The position numbers and the translations under genes are program-made. From assembly GCA_910586105.1 (NCBI GenBank), contig CAJUGU010000143.1, positions 1 through 8,809 of the forward strand: a stretch of 8,809 nucleotides of DNA. Reading direction: 5' to 3'. Each line of letters starts with the position of its first letter. Within the stretch, counting starts at the first letter, position 1. Positions 1 through 7,577 of this stretch are shown piece after piece. The notes beneath the pieces were generated by a model. The model was given only the letters and a program-made list of their open reading frames with translations, did no database searches and was not told the DNA's origin. The DNA is from an uncultured Eubacteriales bacterium. Lineage in GTDB: Bacteria; Bacillota; Clostridia; Oscillospirales; Butyricicoccaceae.

Positions 1-23
1 GGAGGCGTCCTGCGCGGACAGCG

Positions 24-132
24 CCAGAGGGGCTAGCCCCTCTGGACTCCCAGTTCCGCCTGCGGGCGGGATCGGCGTGTGCCGGTCGACCGCACGGTGC
101 TGACCAGCCCGCCATAAGGACCGCGGGCGGGT
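24..132. repeat. Cluster of GC-rich inverted repeats upstream of uxaB
   Basis: Four hairpin-forming blocks follow one another here. The first (24-45) is a perfect 22-base palindrome with arms CCAGAGGGGCT and AGCCCCTCTGG. The second (54-71) pairs TTCCGCC with GGCGGGA across a TGCG loop, with one G:T pair. The third (79-95) is built on CGGTCGACCG with an extra GTG/CAC pairing around a bulged C. The fourth pairs GCCCGCC (107-113) with GGCGGGT (126-132). None is followed by a T-run, so a classical terminator is not supported. The arrangement resembles a REP/BIME-like intergenic repeat, but this window has only one copy, so the family assignment is inference. No gene is seen in 1-219; a short frame reading to a TAG at 34-36 could be the tail of an upstream gene but nothing supports it. 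Confidence 0.55.
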
Positions 133-181
133 CGGGTTCGCCGGTATCTGGCTGCGCAGGCGGCTGGTTGCTTTATTTAGG

Positions 182-192
182 TTATCGGACAA
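182..192. promoter_or_regulatory. Possible operator upstream of uxaB
   Basis: The 11 bases TTATCGGACAA form an imperfect palindrome (TTATC-G-GACAA, one mismatched pair) in the AT-rich leader, 9 bases before the uxaB ribosome binding site. Uronate operons are often controlled by GntR- or LacI-family repressors binding short palindromes, so this is a candidate operator. It is weak: the match is short, it occurs once, and no regulator gene of these families is in the window. No convincing sigma-A promoter was found between 140 and 219, so transcription may enter from an upstream gene. Confidence 0.2.
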
Positions 193-219
193 TTTTATAT
201 GGAGGAGTAACGATCGATC

Positions 220-1710
220 ATGGAAAGATTATCTTATAAGGCTCTGAAGGCATTGAAATATGACGGCTATCTGTTGGAAAGCGCGCCCGAGCGCGTTTTG
301 CAGTTCGGAGAGGGCAATTTCCTGCGCGCGTTCGTCAACTACTGGTTCGATATGGCCAACGAGAAGGTTGGCTGGAACGGCAAGTGCGTGCTGGTACAGC
401 CGATCGCGCCCGGTCTCGCCAAGCTCATTAACGAGCAGGACGGGCTTTATACCCTGTATCTGCGCGGCCGTGAGAACGGCGAGAAGGTTGACCGCAAGCG
501 CGTGATTTCTTCGGTCAGCCGCTGCCTGAACCCCTATGAAAGGGAAGATTATGAGGCGATGATGCAGGTCGCCGTTTCCGACGATCTGGAATATGTCGTT
601 TCCAACACCACCGAGGCCGGCATTGTTTATGACCCCGCCTGCCAGAAAGACGACTGCCCGCCGGCTTCCTTCCCGGCAAAGCTGACCCAGGTGCTGTACC
701 GCCGCTGGCAGGCTGGCAAACAGGGCATCGTGATCCTGTCCTGCGAGCTGATCGACAACAACGGCAAGGAACTGAAAAAGTGCGTTGACCAGTATGTTGC
801 CCAGTGGGGGCTGGAACCTGCCTTTGCGGAGTGGCTGGAGACCTGCACCTTCTGCTCGACGCTTGTCGACCGTATTGTCCCGGGCCGCATCCGCGATCCC
901 GAGGAGGTCGCCCGCGTGGAAGAAGCGAACGGCTACCACGATGAGCTGATCGACGTCGGCGAAGTCTTTGGCGTCTGGAACATCGAAGGCCCGGAGTGGC
1001 TCGAAAAGCAGCTGCCCTTCAAGGCCGCTGGGCTGAACTGCCCGGTCGTCCCGGATGTTACCCCCTACAAAAAACGCAAGGTGCGCATCCTGAACGGCGC
1101 GCATACCGGCTTTGTGCTCGGCGCATACCTGGCGGGCTTCGACATCGTCCGCGACTGTATGCAGGACGACGCCGTCCGCGGTTTCATGAACAAGATGCTC
1201 AACGAGGAAGTGATCCCGACTCTGCCGCTCGACAAGGCCGATCTGGACGCGTTTGCGGCGGCGGTACAGGACCGCTTCAACAACCCGTTCGTTAATCACG
1301 AGCTGATGAGCATTTCGCTCAACTCCACCTCCAAGTGGCGCGCGCGCAATATGCCGAGTTTCTTGGAGTATATCGAAAAGACTGGAAAGCTCCCGGCCTG
1401 CCTGACCATGAGCTTTGCGTGCTATGTGGCCTTCTTCTCCAACGACATTCAGGAGCTGAACGACAAGGGGCTTGTCTGCCGCCGTCCGAAGGGCAACGAT
1501 TACGTGGTCAGCGACGACCGCTGGGCGCTCGAATTCTATAACGCGCACAAGGCGGATTCGGTCGAAGACCTTGTCCATGCGGTTATGACTAACGAGCAGA
1601 TGTGGGGGCAGGATCTGACCAGGATCGCGGGCTTTGAAGACGCGGTCGTCAAGGGCCTGCATATGATCCGTGAGCAGGGCGCGCTTGCCGCAATGAAGTC
1701 CTGCCTGTAA
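220..1710 (+). CDS. uxaB: Tagaturonate reductase (altronate oxidoreductase)
   Basis: This 496-residue protein belongs to the mannitol dehydrogenase-type long-chain dehydrogenase family and reduces D-tagaturonate to D-altronate with NADH in the cytoplasmic galacturonate pathway. The N-terminal nucleotide-binding part shows VLQFGEGNFLRAF (about residues 26-38), typical of UxaB, and the C-terminal domain carries the family's catalytic pattern K287-x4-N292-x2-H295 in RKVRILNGAHT. The length is close to the E. coli enzyme (about 480 residues). The start at ATG 220 has GGAGGAG at 201-207, a rather long spacing of 12 bases, but the N-terminus aligns with the family in sense and no better in-frame start is visible. 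It is followed after 16 bases by uxaA, the next enzyme of the pathway, in the same direction, so the two are very likely co-transcribed. Family call is firm; substrate call rests on the conserved pairing with uxaA. Confidence 0.93.
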   Translation: MERLSYKALKALKYDGYLLESAPERVLQFGEGNFLRAFVNYWFDMANEKVGWNGKCVLVQPIAPGLAKLINEQDGLYTLYLRGRENGEKVDRKRVISSVSRCLNPYEREDYEAMMQVAVSDDLEYVVSNTTEAGIVYDPACQKDDCPPASFPAKLTQVLYRRWQAGKQGIVILSCELIDNNGKELKKCVDQYVAQWGLEPAFAEWLETCTFCSTLVDRIVPGRIRDPEEVARVEEANGYHDELIDVGEVFGVWNIEGPEWLEKQLPFKAAGLNCPVVPDVTPYKKRKVRILNGAHTGFVLGAYLAGFDIVRDCMQDDAVRGFMNKMLNEEVIPTLPLDKADLDAFAAAVQDRFNNPFVNHELMSISLNSTSKWRARNMPSFLEYIEKTGKLPACLTMSFACYVAFFSNDIQELNDKGLVCRRPKGNDYVVSDDRWALEFYNAHKADSVEDLVHAVMTNEQMWGQDLTRIAGFEDAVVKGLHMIREQGALAAMKSCL

Positions 1711-1726
1711 ACCGGGAGGTATTGTG

Positions 1727-3205
1727 ATGAATTTAATACACATCCATCCGAGCGACAACGTCGCGGTCGCGCTGGCCGAAGTCAAACAGGGCGAGGCCGT
1801 CGAGCTGGACGGCTTTACAACAGCCGCCGCCGAGGATATCCAGCGCGGGCATAAGATCGCGCTGCGAGACATCGCCGAGGGTGAAAAGATCGTCAAGTAC
1901 GGTTACCCGATCGGTCACGCGAGCCGCGCCATTGCGGCGGGCGAATGGGTACACGTCCACAACGTCAAGACCGACCTTTCCGAAGAAAGCGATTACGAAT
2001 ATCATCCCAATTTTGAACCGCTTCAGGGCTTGCAGCCCGCGCGGTTCCAGGGCTACCGCCGCGCAGACGGCAGGGCGGCCATCCGCAACGAGCTGTGGAT
2101 CGTCCCGACCGTCGGCTGCGTCAACTCGATCGCCCAGCGGCTGGCGCGGGAAAACCAGCACCTGGTTTCCGGTTCGGTGGAAGGGTTGTATACCTTCCCG
2201 CATCCGTTCGGATGCAGCCAAATGGGCGACGACCACGCGCAGACCCGCAAGCTGCTGGCGGCGCTCGTGCGCCATCCGAACGCGGGCGGCGTGCTGGTGC
2301 TTGGGCTGGGCTGTGAAAACCTGACCATGGAGCAGTTCAAAACCGAGCTGGGCGAATGGGACGGCGAACGCGTCAAGTTCCTGATCTGCCAGGACGTGGA
2401 AGACGAGCACGAAGCCGGTTCGGCGCTGCTGCGCGAGCTGGCCGAGTACGCCGGGAAGTTCCAGCGTGAGCCGATCCCGGCCAGCGAGCTGGTCGTTGGC
2501 ATGAAGTGCGGCGGGTCGGACGGACTGTCCGGCATCACCGCCAACCCGACCGTAGGACGGTTCTCCGACCTGCTCACCGCAATGGGCGGCTCGACCATCC
2601 TGACCGAGGTACCCGAGATGTTCGGCGCGGAAAATATCCTGATGGAGCGCTGCGTGGACGAAGGCGTGTTCCAGAAGGCTGCGGACATGATAAACGATTT
2701 CAAGCATTATTTTGCCAGCCATGGGCAGGTGGTCTATGAAAACCCGAGCCCCGGCAACAAGGCGGGCGGCATCACGACGCTGGAAGATAAATCCTGCGGC
2801 TGCGTCCAGAAGGGCGGCAGCGCCCCGGTCGTCGACGTGCTTGGCTACGGCGAGCAGGTGAAGACCAGGGGGCTGAATATGCTGTCCGGCCCGGGCAACG
2901 ATCTGGTATCGGCAACGGCGCTGACGGCGGCGGGCGCGCACCTGATCCTGTTCACGACCGGCCGCGGGACGCCGTTCGGCGCGCCGGCCCCGACGGTGAA
3001 GATCTCGACCAACACGGCGCTGTTCGAGAAAAAGCACGGATGGATCGATTTCAACGCGGGCACAGTCGCTGAGGGCGAACCGCTCGATGCGGCGGGACGG
3101 CGGCTGCTGGACTATGTGCTGCACGTAGCGAGCGGCGAGCAGACCAATACCGAAAAGCACGGCTTCCGCGAGATCTCGATCTTTAAGGACGGCGTCGTCC
3201 TGTAA
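1727..3205 (+). CDS. uxaA: Altronate dehydratase
   Basis: This 492-residue enzyme removes water from D-altronate to give 2-keto-3-deoxy-D-gluconate, the step after UxaB. It has the full two-part UxaA architecture: an N-terminal SAF-type domain (about residues 3-85, starting NLIHIHPSDNVAVAL) and a large catalytic domain (about 100-490). Family landmarks include YRRADGRAAIRNELWIVPT, VGCVN (C131), HPFGCSQMGDDH (C163), GMKCGGSDG (C261) and the CGC pair (C357, C359) before VQKGGSAPV; the C-terminal stretch TTGRGTPFGAPAPTVKI is also typical. The family is metal dependent (iron in the E. coli enzyme). I chose ATG 1727 because GGAGG at 1715-1719 then lies 7 bases upstream; the GTG immediately before (1724) would leave only 4. 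The length matches E. coli UxaA (495). No sign of damage is seen. Confidence 0.95.
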   Translation: MNLIHIHPSDNVAVALAEVKQGEAVELDGFTTAAAEDIQRGHKIALRDIAEGEKIVKYGYPIGHASRAIAAGEWVHVHNVKTDLSEESDYEYHPNFEPLQGLQPARFQGYRRADGRAAIRNELWIVPTVGCVNSIAQRLARENQHLVSGSVEGLYTFPHPFGCSQMGDDHAQTRKLLAALVRHPNAGGVLVLGLGCENLTMEQFKTELGEWDGERVKFLICQDVEDEHEAGSALLRELAEYAGKFQREPIPASELVVGMKCGGSDGLSGITANPTVGRFSDLLTAMGGSTILTEVPEMFGAENILMERCVDEGVFQKAADMINDFKHYFASHGQVVYENPSPGNKAGGITTLEDKSCGCVQKGGSAPVVDVLGYGEQVKTRGLNMLSGPGNDLVSATALTAAGAHLILFTTGRGTPFGAPAPTVKISTNTALFEKKHGWIDFNAGTVAEGEPLDAAGRRLLDYVLHVASGEQTNTEKHGFREISIFKDGVVL

Positions 3206-3238
3206 ACCGCGCGCAAGGGAAAGGAAAGCCGGGGGACG

Positions 3239-3261
3239 GCCTGCCGCGGTTACCGGCGGGC
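3239..3261. repeat. Small hairpin after uxaA
   Basis: GCCTGCCG (3239-3246) pairs with CGGCGGGC (3254-3261) across a 7-base loop, with one T:G pair. It sits 34 bases after the uxaA stop codon and has no T-run, so it may stabilise the mRNA 3' end rather than stop transcription. A function is not established. Confidence 0.35.
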
Positions 3262-3313
3262 TGTTCCGCCCCTGCGCGGGGGCCGCTGAAAAACAGCTTA
3301 TATAAGACAGCCG

Positions 3314-3341
3314 GGGCGCGCCGCGTTGCGGCGCGCCCTTT
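3314..3341 (+). terminator. Intrinsic terminator of uxaBA
   Basis: A perfect 11-base stem, GGGCGCGCCGC (3314-3324) with GCGGCGCGCCC (3328-3338), closes a GTT loop and is followed by TTT then CGCGG. The stem is very stable, but the T-run is short, so termination may be partial or need a factor. It lies about 110 bases past uxaA and before the kinase gene, and most simply separates the two transcription units. Confidence 0.65.
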
Positions 3342-3392
3342 CGCGGTTTCGGCCGCGTGGCGTTGGATCCGCAAGCGCGAGGGTATCCCGTT

Positions 3393-3509
3393 GAAAACCC
3401 CCGTCCCGCCCGCGGGCGATATGAAGTTTTTACTCGATTTTTTTACAAAAAAATCGCGGGGTCGAGGGGCGGCGTCCCACGTCGCCCGCCGCAGCGGGCG
3501 AAAACCCCC
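3393..3509. repeat. Compound palindromic element between uxaA and the kinase gene
   Basis: The element is bounded by two direct copies of GAAAACCCCC (3393-3402 and 3500-3509). Inside it are a perfect 12-base palindrome CGCCCGCGGGCG (3407-3418), an AT-rich perfect inverted repeat with arms CGATTTTTTT (3435-3444) and AAAAAAATCG (3447-3456) around AC, and a hairpin CGCCCGC (3483-3489) with GCGGGCG (3494-3500) around CGCA. Both GCGGGCG copies are followed by A. The base composition changes abruptly within it. It resembles the small mobile palindromic repeats common between genes in clostridial genomes, and it could also act as a terminator, promoter-region structure or leader RNA of the kinase operon. 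Which of these is true cannot be told from one copy. No clear promoter for the kinase operon was found in 3206-3536. Confidence 0.5.
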
Positions 3510-3520
3510 TGGAAGTCTGG

Positions 3521-3539
3521 AAAAGGAGGCAAACGGTTG
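3521..3539 (+). promoter_or_regulatory. Ribosome binding site deciding a TTG start
   Basis: AAAAGGAGG (3521-3529) ends 7 bases before the TTG at 3537-3539, an ideal spacing. No other in-frame start nearby has such a site: the GTG at 3357 would place the palindromic repeats inside the protein and has no ribosome binding site, and the ATG at 3576 has none either. This fixes the kinase start at TTG. Confidence 0.8.
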
Positions 3540-5075
3540 AAAAATTCATTTGCACCCGCGAAACGCTTTCGCGCAATGTCCCTTCGGGCTAAGGCAAAGA
3601 CCGTCAGCCTTGCTTCGTTTTGCGTGCTGCTTGTGTTCTTTATCGGCTGCACCGCTGCGCTTGCGTACTATAACTATAGCTTTAAGCGGCTGTTTGATAC
3701 CAGCTACCTCCAAAGCGACGCAATGGCGCAGATGAGCGAGCTGGAACGCGCGATCTCCTCCTACGAGAATGCGCCCAATCTCGAGACCCGCGTGCTGATC
3801 GAAGACCACTTCGCCAAAGGCTGGGAGATCTTCCGCCGCTTCTCCGACAGCCCCGGACTCCAAAGCGAAGAATCCCGCATGCTCAAAAACGCGATCCTCC
3901 GTACCTACGGCACCTATGAAAAAAGCGTCCAGGAGCTGTTCCGATTGGGCGCGTACCGGCTTCATACCACGGACTATTATTTACAATATTATGAGACCGT
4001 CGAGGTCGGCAACTACGTCGATACCTACCTCGAACAGATGCTGCGATCGAACCTGCGGGACGGCAACGCGCTCTATCAGACGCAGCGCCATATCCTTTAC
4101 CTCGCCCCCTTTTGCCTTGCCGCGCTGCTGCTCTTTTCCGCGCTGGTCCTCCTGCGCATTCAACAATGGTTCTCCCGCCAGATCCTTGATCCCGTGATCA
4201 CACTTGCAGACGCGGCGCGCACCCTCGCCGCCAACCAGATGGACATCCCCGATGTGCATGTGGTCGACAGCGACGACGAGATCGGCGACCTGACCGGCAC
4301 CTTCAACCGCATGAAGGACGACTGCCGCAGCCTTCTGACCGCGCAGCAGGAAAAAGAAGAGCTCACCCGCGAGCTCTACGAGGAACGCCTTCAGCTGATC
4401 GCCGCCGAAAACCAGCTCTCCGCCGCCCAGTTCGCGATGCTCAAGCAGCAGATGAACCCGCATTTCCTGTTCAATACCCTGACGCTCATCTCCCAGACCG
4501 CCCAACAGGAATGCGCCGCCGAGACCGACGAGCTGATCCGTCAGCTTTCCGTCCTCCTGCGCCGCAACCTGTACGACCGGCAGGACCGCGCGACCATCCG
4601 GCAGGAGCTGGAAACAATCTATAGCTATATGTATATCCAGGAGTCCCGTTTCCGCGACCGCGTCGCCTTTTGGGTCGACTGCGAGGTCGCGCCCGAAGCG
4701 TACAGCATCCCGACCTTTACCCTGCAACCGCTGGTCGAAAACGCCGTCTCGCACGGCGTCGCCCCCAAGGCGGCCGGCGGCGTGATCCGGATCCGCGTCG
4801 CCCTGCGCGGCGGCGTCCTCCGGGTCACCGTGACGGACAACGGCGTCGGGATGGATCCCGCCGTGCGCGACCGCCTGCGGCGGCTCGACGACGTGCCCGC
4901 CGGACAGAATAACGGGATCGGCGTCGTGAACGTCGCCCGGAGACTGTCTATTCTCTGCCCGGAAAGCAGTTTCCACGTCGCCAGCTGGCAAAACGTCGGC
5001 ACCTGCATCCGTATCGAACTGCCGCTGGAATGGGCGGAAGCCCGCCACGGCGAAGGAAAGGAGGCTGAACCATGA
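3537..5075 (+). CDS. Membrane sensor histidine kinase, YesM type
   Basis: This 512-residue protein is a membrane histidine kinase of the HisKA_7TM-less YesM/LytS-like class (His_kinase domain PF06580-type). It has a short basic N-terminus, a first transmembrane helix (about 22-45), an extracellular part of about 139 residues predicted mostly helical (46-184), a second transmembrane helix (about 186-208), a HAMP domain (about 209-262, DEIGDLTGTFNRM) and a linker likely to be coiled coil (about 265-300). The phospho-acceptor is H309 in QMNPHFLFNTL. The ATPase domain shows the N-box PLVENAVSHG (N402), the G1 box DNGVGMD (D434) and NGIGVVN (459-465). All catalytic motifs look intact. The extracellular part is not a recognisable Cache domain; it looks more like a helical bundle. 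The gene overlaps the regulator gene by 4 bases, so the two form a pair. Its ligand is unknown; the DctP protein two genes downstream is a candidate partner. Confidence 0.92.
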   Translation: MKNSFAPAKRFRAMSLRAKAKTVSLASFCVLLVFFIGCTAALAYYNYSFKRLFDTSYLQSDAMAQMSELERAISSYENAPNLETRVLIEDHFAKGWEIFRRFSDSPGLQSEESRMLKNAILRTYGTYEKSVQELFRLGAYRLHTTDYYLQYYETVEVGNYVDTYLEQMLRSNLRDGNALYQTQRHILYLAPFCLAALLLFSALVLLRIQQWFSRQILDPVITLADAARTLAANQMDIPDVHVVDSDDEIGDLTGTFNRMKDDCRSLLTAQQEKEELTRELYEERLQLIAAENQLSAAQFAMLKQQMNPHFLFNTLTLISQTAQQECAAETDELIRQLSVLLRRNLYDRQDRATIRQELETIYSYMYIQESRFRDRVAFWVDCEVAPEAYSIPTFTLQPLVENAVSHGVAPKAAGGVIRIRVALRGGVLRVTVTDNGVGMDPAVRDRLRRLDDVPAGQNNGIGVVNVARRLSILCPESSFHVASWQNVGTCIRIELPLEWAEARHGEGKEAEP

Positions 5076-6547
5076 GCTATCATGTCCTGATCGCGGAAGA
5101 CGAAACGCTCACCCGCAACGCGATCGCCGAAAACCTGCGCGCCATCCTGCCGGACGCCCGCCTCGTGCTCGCCGAAAACGGCCTGCGCGCCGTCGAACAG
5201 GCACGGGAGCTCCCGCGCCTCGATCTGGTCTTCCTGGATCTGAAAATGCCGGTCATGGACGGCATCCAGGCCGCGCGGGAGCTGCGCGCCCAATGGGAGA
5301 ACTGCCAGATCGTATTCCTGACCGCTTACAGCGATTTCGACTTCATGCGCGAAGCCCTCGCATTGGGCGCGGTCGATTACCTGCTCAAGCCGTTCAGCCA
5401 GACCGGGCTGGTCGCCGCGGTGCAGAAGGCGGCAGGGCGGCTCAAGCTGCTCGAACAGACGCGGGAACAGCTGACCCGCGCGCGGGCCGAACGCGAGCGC
5501 CTCAGCGAGCTGGTCGACGAACGCACGCTGCTCGACGTCGCAAGCGGGGCGCTCGATATCGACAGCGAGGAAGCCCTCGCCGGGAGCGCCGCAAGCGGGG
5601 CGTTTGCGGTCGTCCGGTGCCCCGCCGGTTTTTCCCCGCGCCGCGCGGAGGGATTGCTCCGCGGCGCGCAGTGGGAGCCGCGCCTGCGCGTGCTCGTCCG
5701 GGTGCGGGGCCTGCATATTTTCCTGTTGGTATTTTCCGGTCTGGAAGAGGACGTTTCCGCCATCGTATACGAACGGCTCGACAGCCTGTGCGCCAAGATC
5801 CACCGCCTGATGCGCGCCGAACTGGCTGCGGCGGTCAGCGACACCTTCCACAGCCTGCATCAGGCGGCGGGGGCGTGCTTCCGCTGCTACGCCGCGCTGC
5901 CGGAGGCCGGGGAACGGGTACGCTGGCTGAAAGAAAACGGCGCGGAAGCGTATGCGTTGGGCAGGCCGCCGGTATTCCGTCTCAACGCGGCGGGAGTGGA
6001 AACGCTGCTGGAATATTTCAAATTGCAGCGGTTCAGCCTGCCGGTCTGCCAGCGCCACCTGCTGGCGCGGATGGAGGAGTCGGCCGAGAGCCTTTCCCAG
6101 CCGGTGCGAGCCCGCGTGATGGAATGCGGCGGTATGGAAGAACTGGAAGCCGTCGCGCGCGAGCTGTGCGCCGGGACGCCGGAACCTCCCGCGCCGCCGC
6201 CCGCCCCGCCGCCCGGGGAAGACGGCGCGGGGGCAAAGATCCGGGAATACCTGCTTGCGCACTACCCGGAAGAGGTGACGCTGGAAAGCATCTCGGCCGA
6301 GCTGGGGTATTCGCGGACCTATTTCAGCAAGCTGTTCAAGCGGCTGTTCGGGAAGAATTTCGTCGCGTACCTGACCGACCTGCGGATCGAGGAAGCCAAG
6401 CGGCTGCTGCGCAATGAAGCATTGGGCATCCGGGAAGTCGCGTCGCGCACGGGCTTCCGGGACGGGGCGTACTTTGCCAGCACCTTCCGCCGCCTGACCG
6501 GTCAGACGCCCAGCGAATACCAGGAGGCGGTGAGACGGTCGCGATGA
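5072..6547 (+). CDS. Response regulator with AraC-type DNA-binding domain, YesN type
   Basis: This 491-residue protein is the expected transcription-factor partner of the preceding kinase. The receiver domain (about 3-120) has the acidic pair E9/D10, the phosphorylation site D56 in VFLDLKMPVMDG, T84 and K106 in YLLKPF. A charged segment likely to be coiled coil (about 118-150) leads into a central region of about 220 residues that I do not recognise beyond similarity in layout to other YesN-like regulators. A proline-rich linker (370-381, PEPPAPPPAPPP) precedes two helix-turn-helix units of an AraC/XylS DNA-binding domain (about 388-487), with the typical GYSRTYFSKLFKR and ASRTGFRDGAYFASTFRR segments. 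AAAGGAGG at 5057-5064 lies 7 bases before the ATG, and the ATGA overlap with the kinase stop indicates translational coupling. Targets are unknown; its own operon and uxaBA are candidates by proximity. Confidence 0.94.
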   Translation: MSYHVLIAEDETLTRNAIAENLRAILPDARLVLAENGLRAVEQARELPRLDLVFLDLKMPVMDGIQAARELRAQWENCQIVFLTAYSDFDFMREALALGAVDYLLKPFSQTGLVAAVQKAAGRLKLLEQTREQLTRARAERERLSELVDERTLLDVASGALDIDSEEALAGSAASGAFAVVRCPAGFSPRRAEGLLRGAQWEPRLRVLVRVRGLHIFLLVFSGLEEDVSAIVYERLDSLCAKIHRLMRAELAAAVSDTFHSLHQAAGACFRCYAALPEAGERVRWLKENGAEAYALGRPPVFRLNAAGVETLLEYFKLQRFSLPVCQRHLLARMEESAESLSQPVRARVMECGGMEELEAVARELCAGTPEPPAPPPAPPPGEDGAGAKIREYLLAHYPEEVTLESISAELGYSRTYFSKLFKRLFGKNFVAYLTDLRIEEAKRLLRNEALGIREVASRTGFRDGAYFASTFRRLTGQTPSEYQEAVRRSR

Positions 6548-7545
6548 AACGAAAATGGATGCTTGCAGGCGCGGCCGCGCTCGCGGCGGTATGTCTGGGG
6601 GCGTGGCTGCTGCGCGGGAACAGCGCCCCGTCGCCGACCTATCTGCTGCGTTACGCCGAGAACCAGCCGGGCGATTACCCGACCACGCAGAGCGCGTATT
6701 ATTTCGCCGAGCTGGTCGCGGAACGCACCGGCGGGGATGTGAAGATCGTCATTTACGCCGACGGGCAGCTCGGCGACGAGGCTTCGGTGATCCGGCAGGC
6801 GCAATTTGGCGGGATCGACCTGGCCCGGGTCTCGATCGCCCAGCTGGTCGTACATTCGGAAGCCTTTTCGGTGCTGACCATGCCGTATTTATACCGCGAC
6901 AACGCGCATATGTGGTCGGTGCTTGACGGGGATATCGGCGACCGGTTCCTCGGCGAGGTCGAGGCGACCGGGCTGATCGGCCTGTCGTGGTATGACGCGG
7001 GCGAACGCAATTTTTACACCCGCGAGCCGATCGCGACGCTGGACGACCTGCGCGGCATGACGATCCGCGTGCAGGAGGCGGACTACATGTCCGATATGGT
7101 GCGCGCGCTGGGGGCTTCGCCCAAGTCGATCCCCTACAACGAAGTGTATTCCAGCCTGTCCACCGGCGCGGTCGACGGCGCGGAAAACAACTGGCCGAGC
7201 TATGACGCGACGCTGCATTACCGCGTTGCGCCGTATGTGCTTCTGGATGGGCATGTCCGCATCCCGGAAATGCAGATCCTGTCCGCCGAGACTGCCGCGG
7301 CCCTGCCGGAGGACTATGTCGCGATCCTGCGGGAATGCGCGCGGGAATCGGCGCTTTATGAGCGCCGGCTCTGGCGGGAGTGCGAGCAGGAGGCGCGGCA
7401 GCGCTGTATCGAACGCGGCGTGACCGAAACGGCGCTCAGCGACGCCAAACGGACGCGGTTCCGGGAGGCATGCCAGCCGATCTATGAAAAATACGCCGCC
7501 GATTATCTTGGGCTGATCGAAGAGATCCAGCAGGCGGGCGAATAA
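6544..7545 (+). CDS. TRAP-type solute-binding protein (DctP family) without permease genes
   Basis: This 333-residue protein is a DctP-family periplasmic-type receptor, which binds organic acids outside the membrane. An N-terminal basic/hydrophobic segment (about 1-25) should export or anchor it. C17 lies in LAAVC, but V at -1 does not fit a canonical lipobox, so an uncleaved anchor is more likely than a lipoprotein. Family landmarks are YADGQLGDEASVIRQAQFGGIDLA (about 74-97), GERNFYT (R155), LRGMTIRVQ (R175, at the position of the conserved carboxylate-binding arginine) and GAVDGAENNW (N215). It overlaps the regulator stop as ATGA; the nearest AGGAGG (6522-6527) is 16 bases away and no in-frame start is closer, so initiation probably depends on coupling. 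DctQ and DctM genes do not follow, whereas a complete TRAP operon would have them. A sensing role with the kinase is inferred; an orphan transporter receptor working with a remote permease is the alternative. Confidence 0.9.
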   Translation: MKRKWMLAGAAALAAVCLGAWLLRGNSAPSPTYLLRYAENQPGDYPTTQSAYYFAELVAERTGGDVKIVIYADGQLGDEASVIRQAQFGGIDLARVSIAQLVVHSEAFSVLTMPYLYRDNAHMWSVLDGDIGDRFLGEVEATGLIGLSWYDAGERNFYTREPIATLDDLRGMTIRVQEADYMSDMVRALGASPKSIPYNEVYSSLSTGAVDGAENNWPSYDATLHYRVAPYVLLDGHVRIPEMQILSAETAAALPEDYVAILRECARESALYERRLWRECEQEARQRCIERGVTETALSDAKRTRFREACQPIYEKYAADYLGLIEEIQQAGE

Positions 7546-7577
7546 AAAAGATGGAAAGCCCCAGAGGAGGAGACAAA

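Noticed and set aside
168..200. TTGCTT with an AT-rich -10 as a uxaB promoter
   Set aside because: No acceptable -10 hexamer occurs at 16-18 bases, and the best AT-rich match abuts the ribosome binding site.
229..1896. Long open frame of 555 codons on the minus strand opposite uxaB
   Set aside because: It mirrors a well-supported gene in GC-rich DNA where stop codons are rare in other frames, and the product resembles no family.
1733..3160. Long minus-strand open frame opposite uxaA
   Set aside because: Same GC-driven shadow effect; the plus-strand uxaA has family motifs throughout.
3391..3425. TTGAAA and TATGAA as a promoter for the kinase operon
   Set aside because: The spacer would be 23 bases, too long for a sigma-A promoter.
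3357..3536. N-terminal extension of the kinase from GTG 3357
   Set aside because: It would translate the palindromic repeats, lacks a ribosome binding site and gives an Arg/Pro-rich non-family sequence; TTG 3537 has an ideal site.
4625..6262. Minus-strand open frame of 545 codons opposite the kinase and regulator
   Set aside because: It crosses two real genes with clear domains and has low-complexity, Arg/Ala/Gly-rich content.
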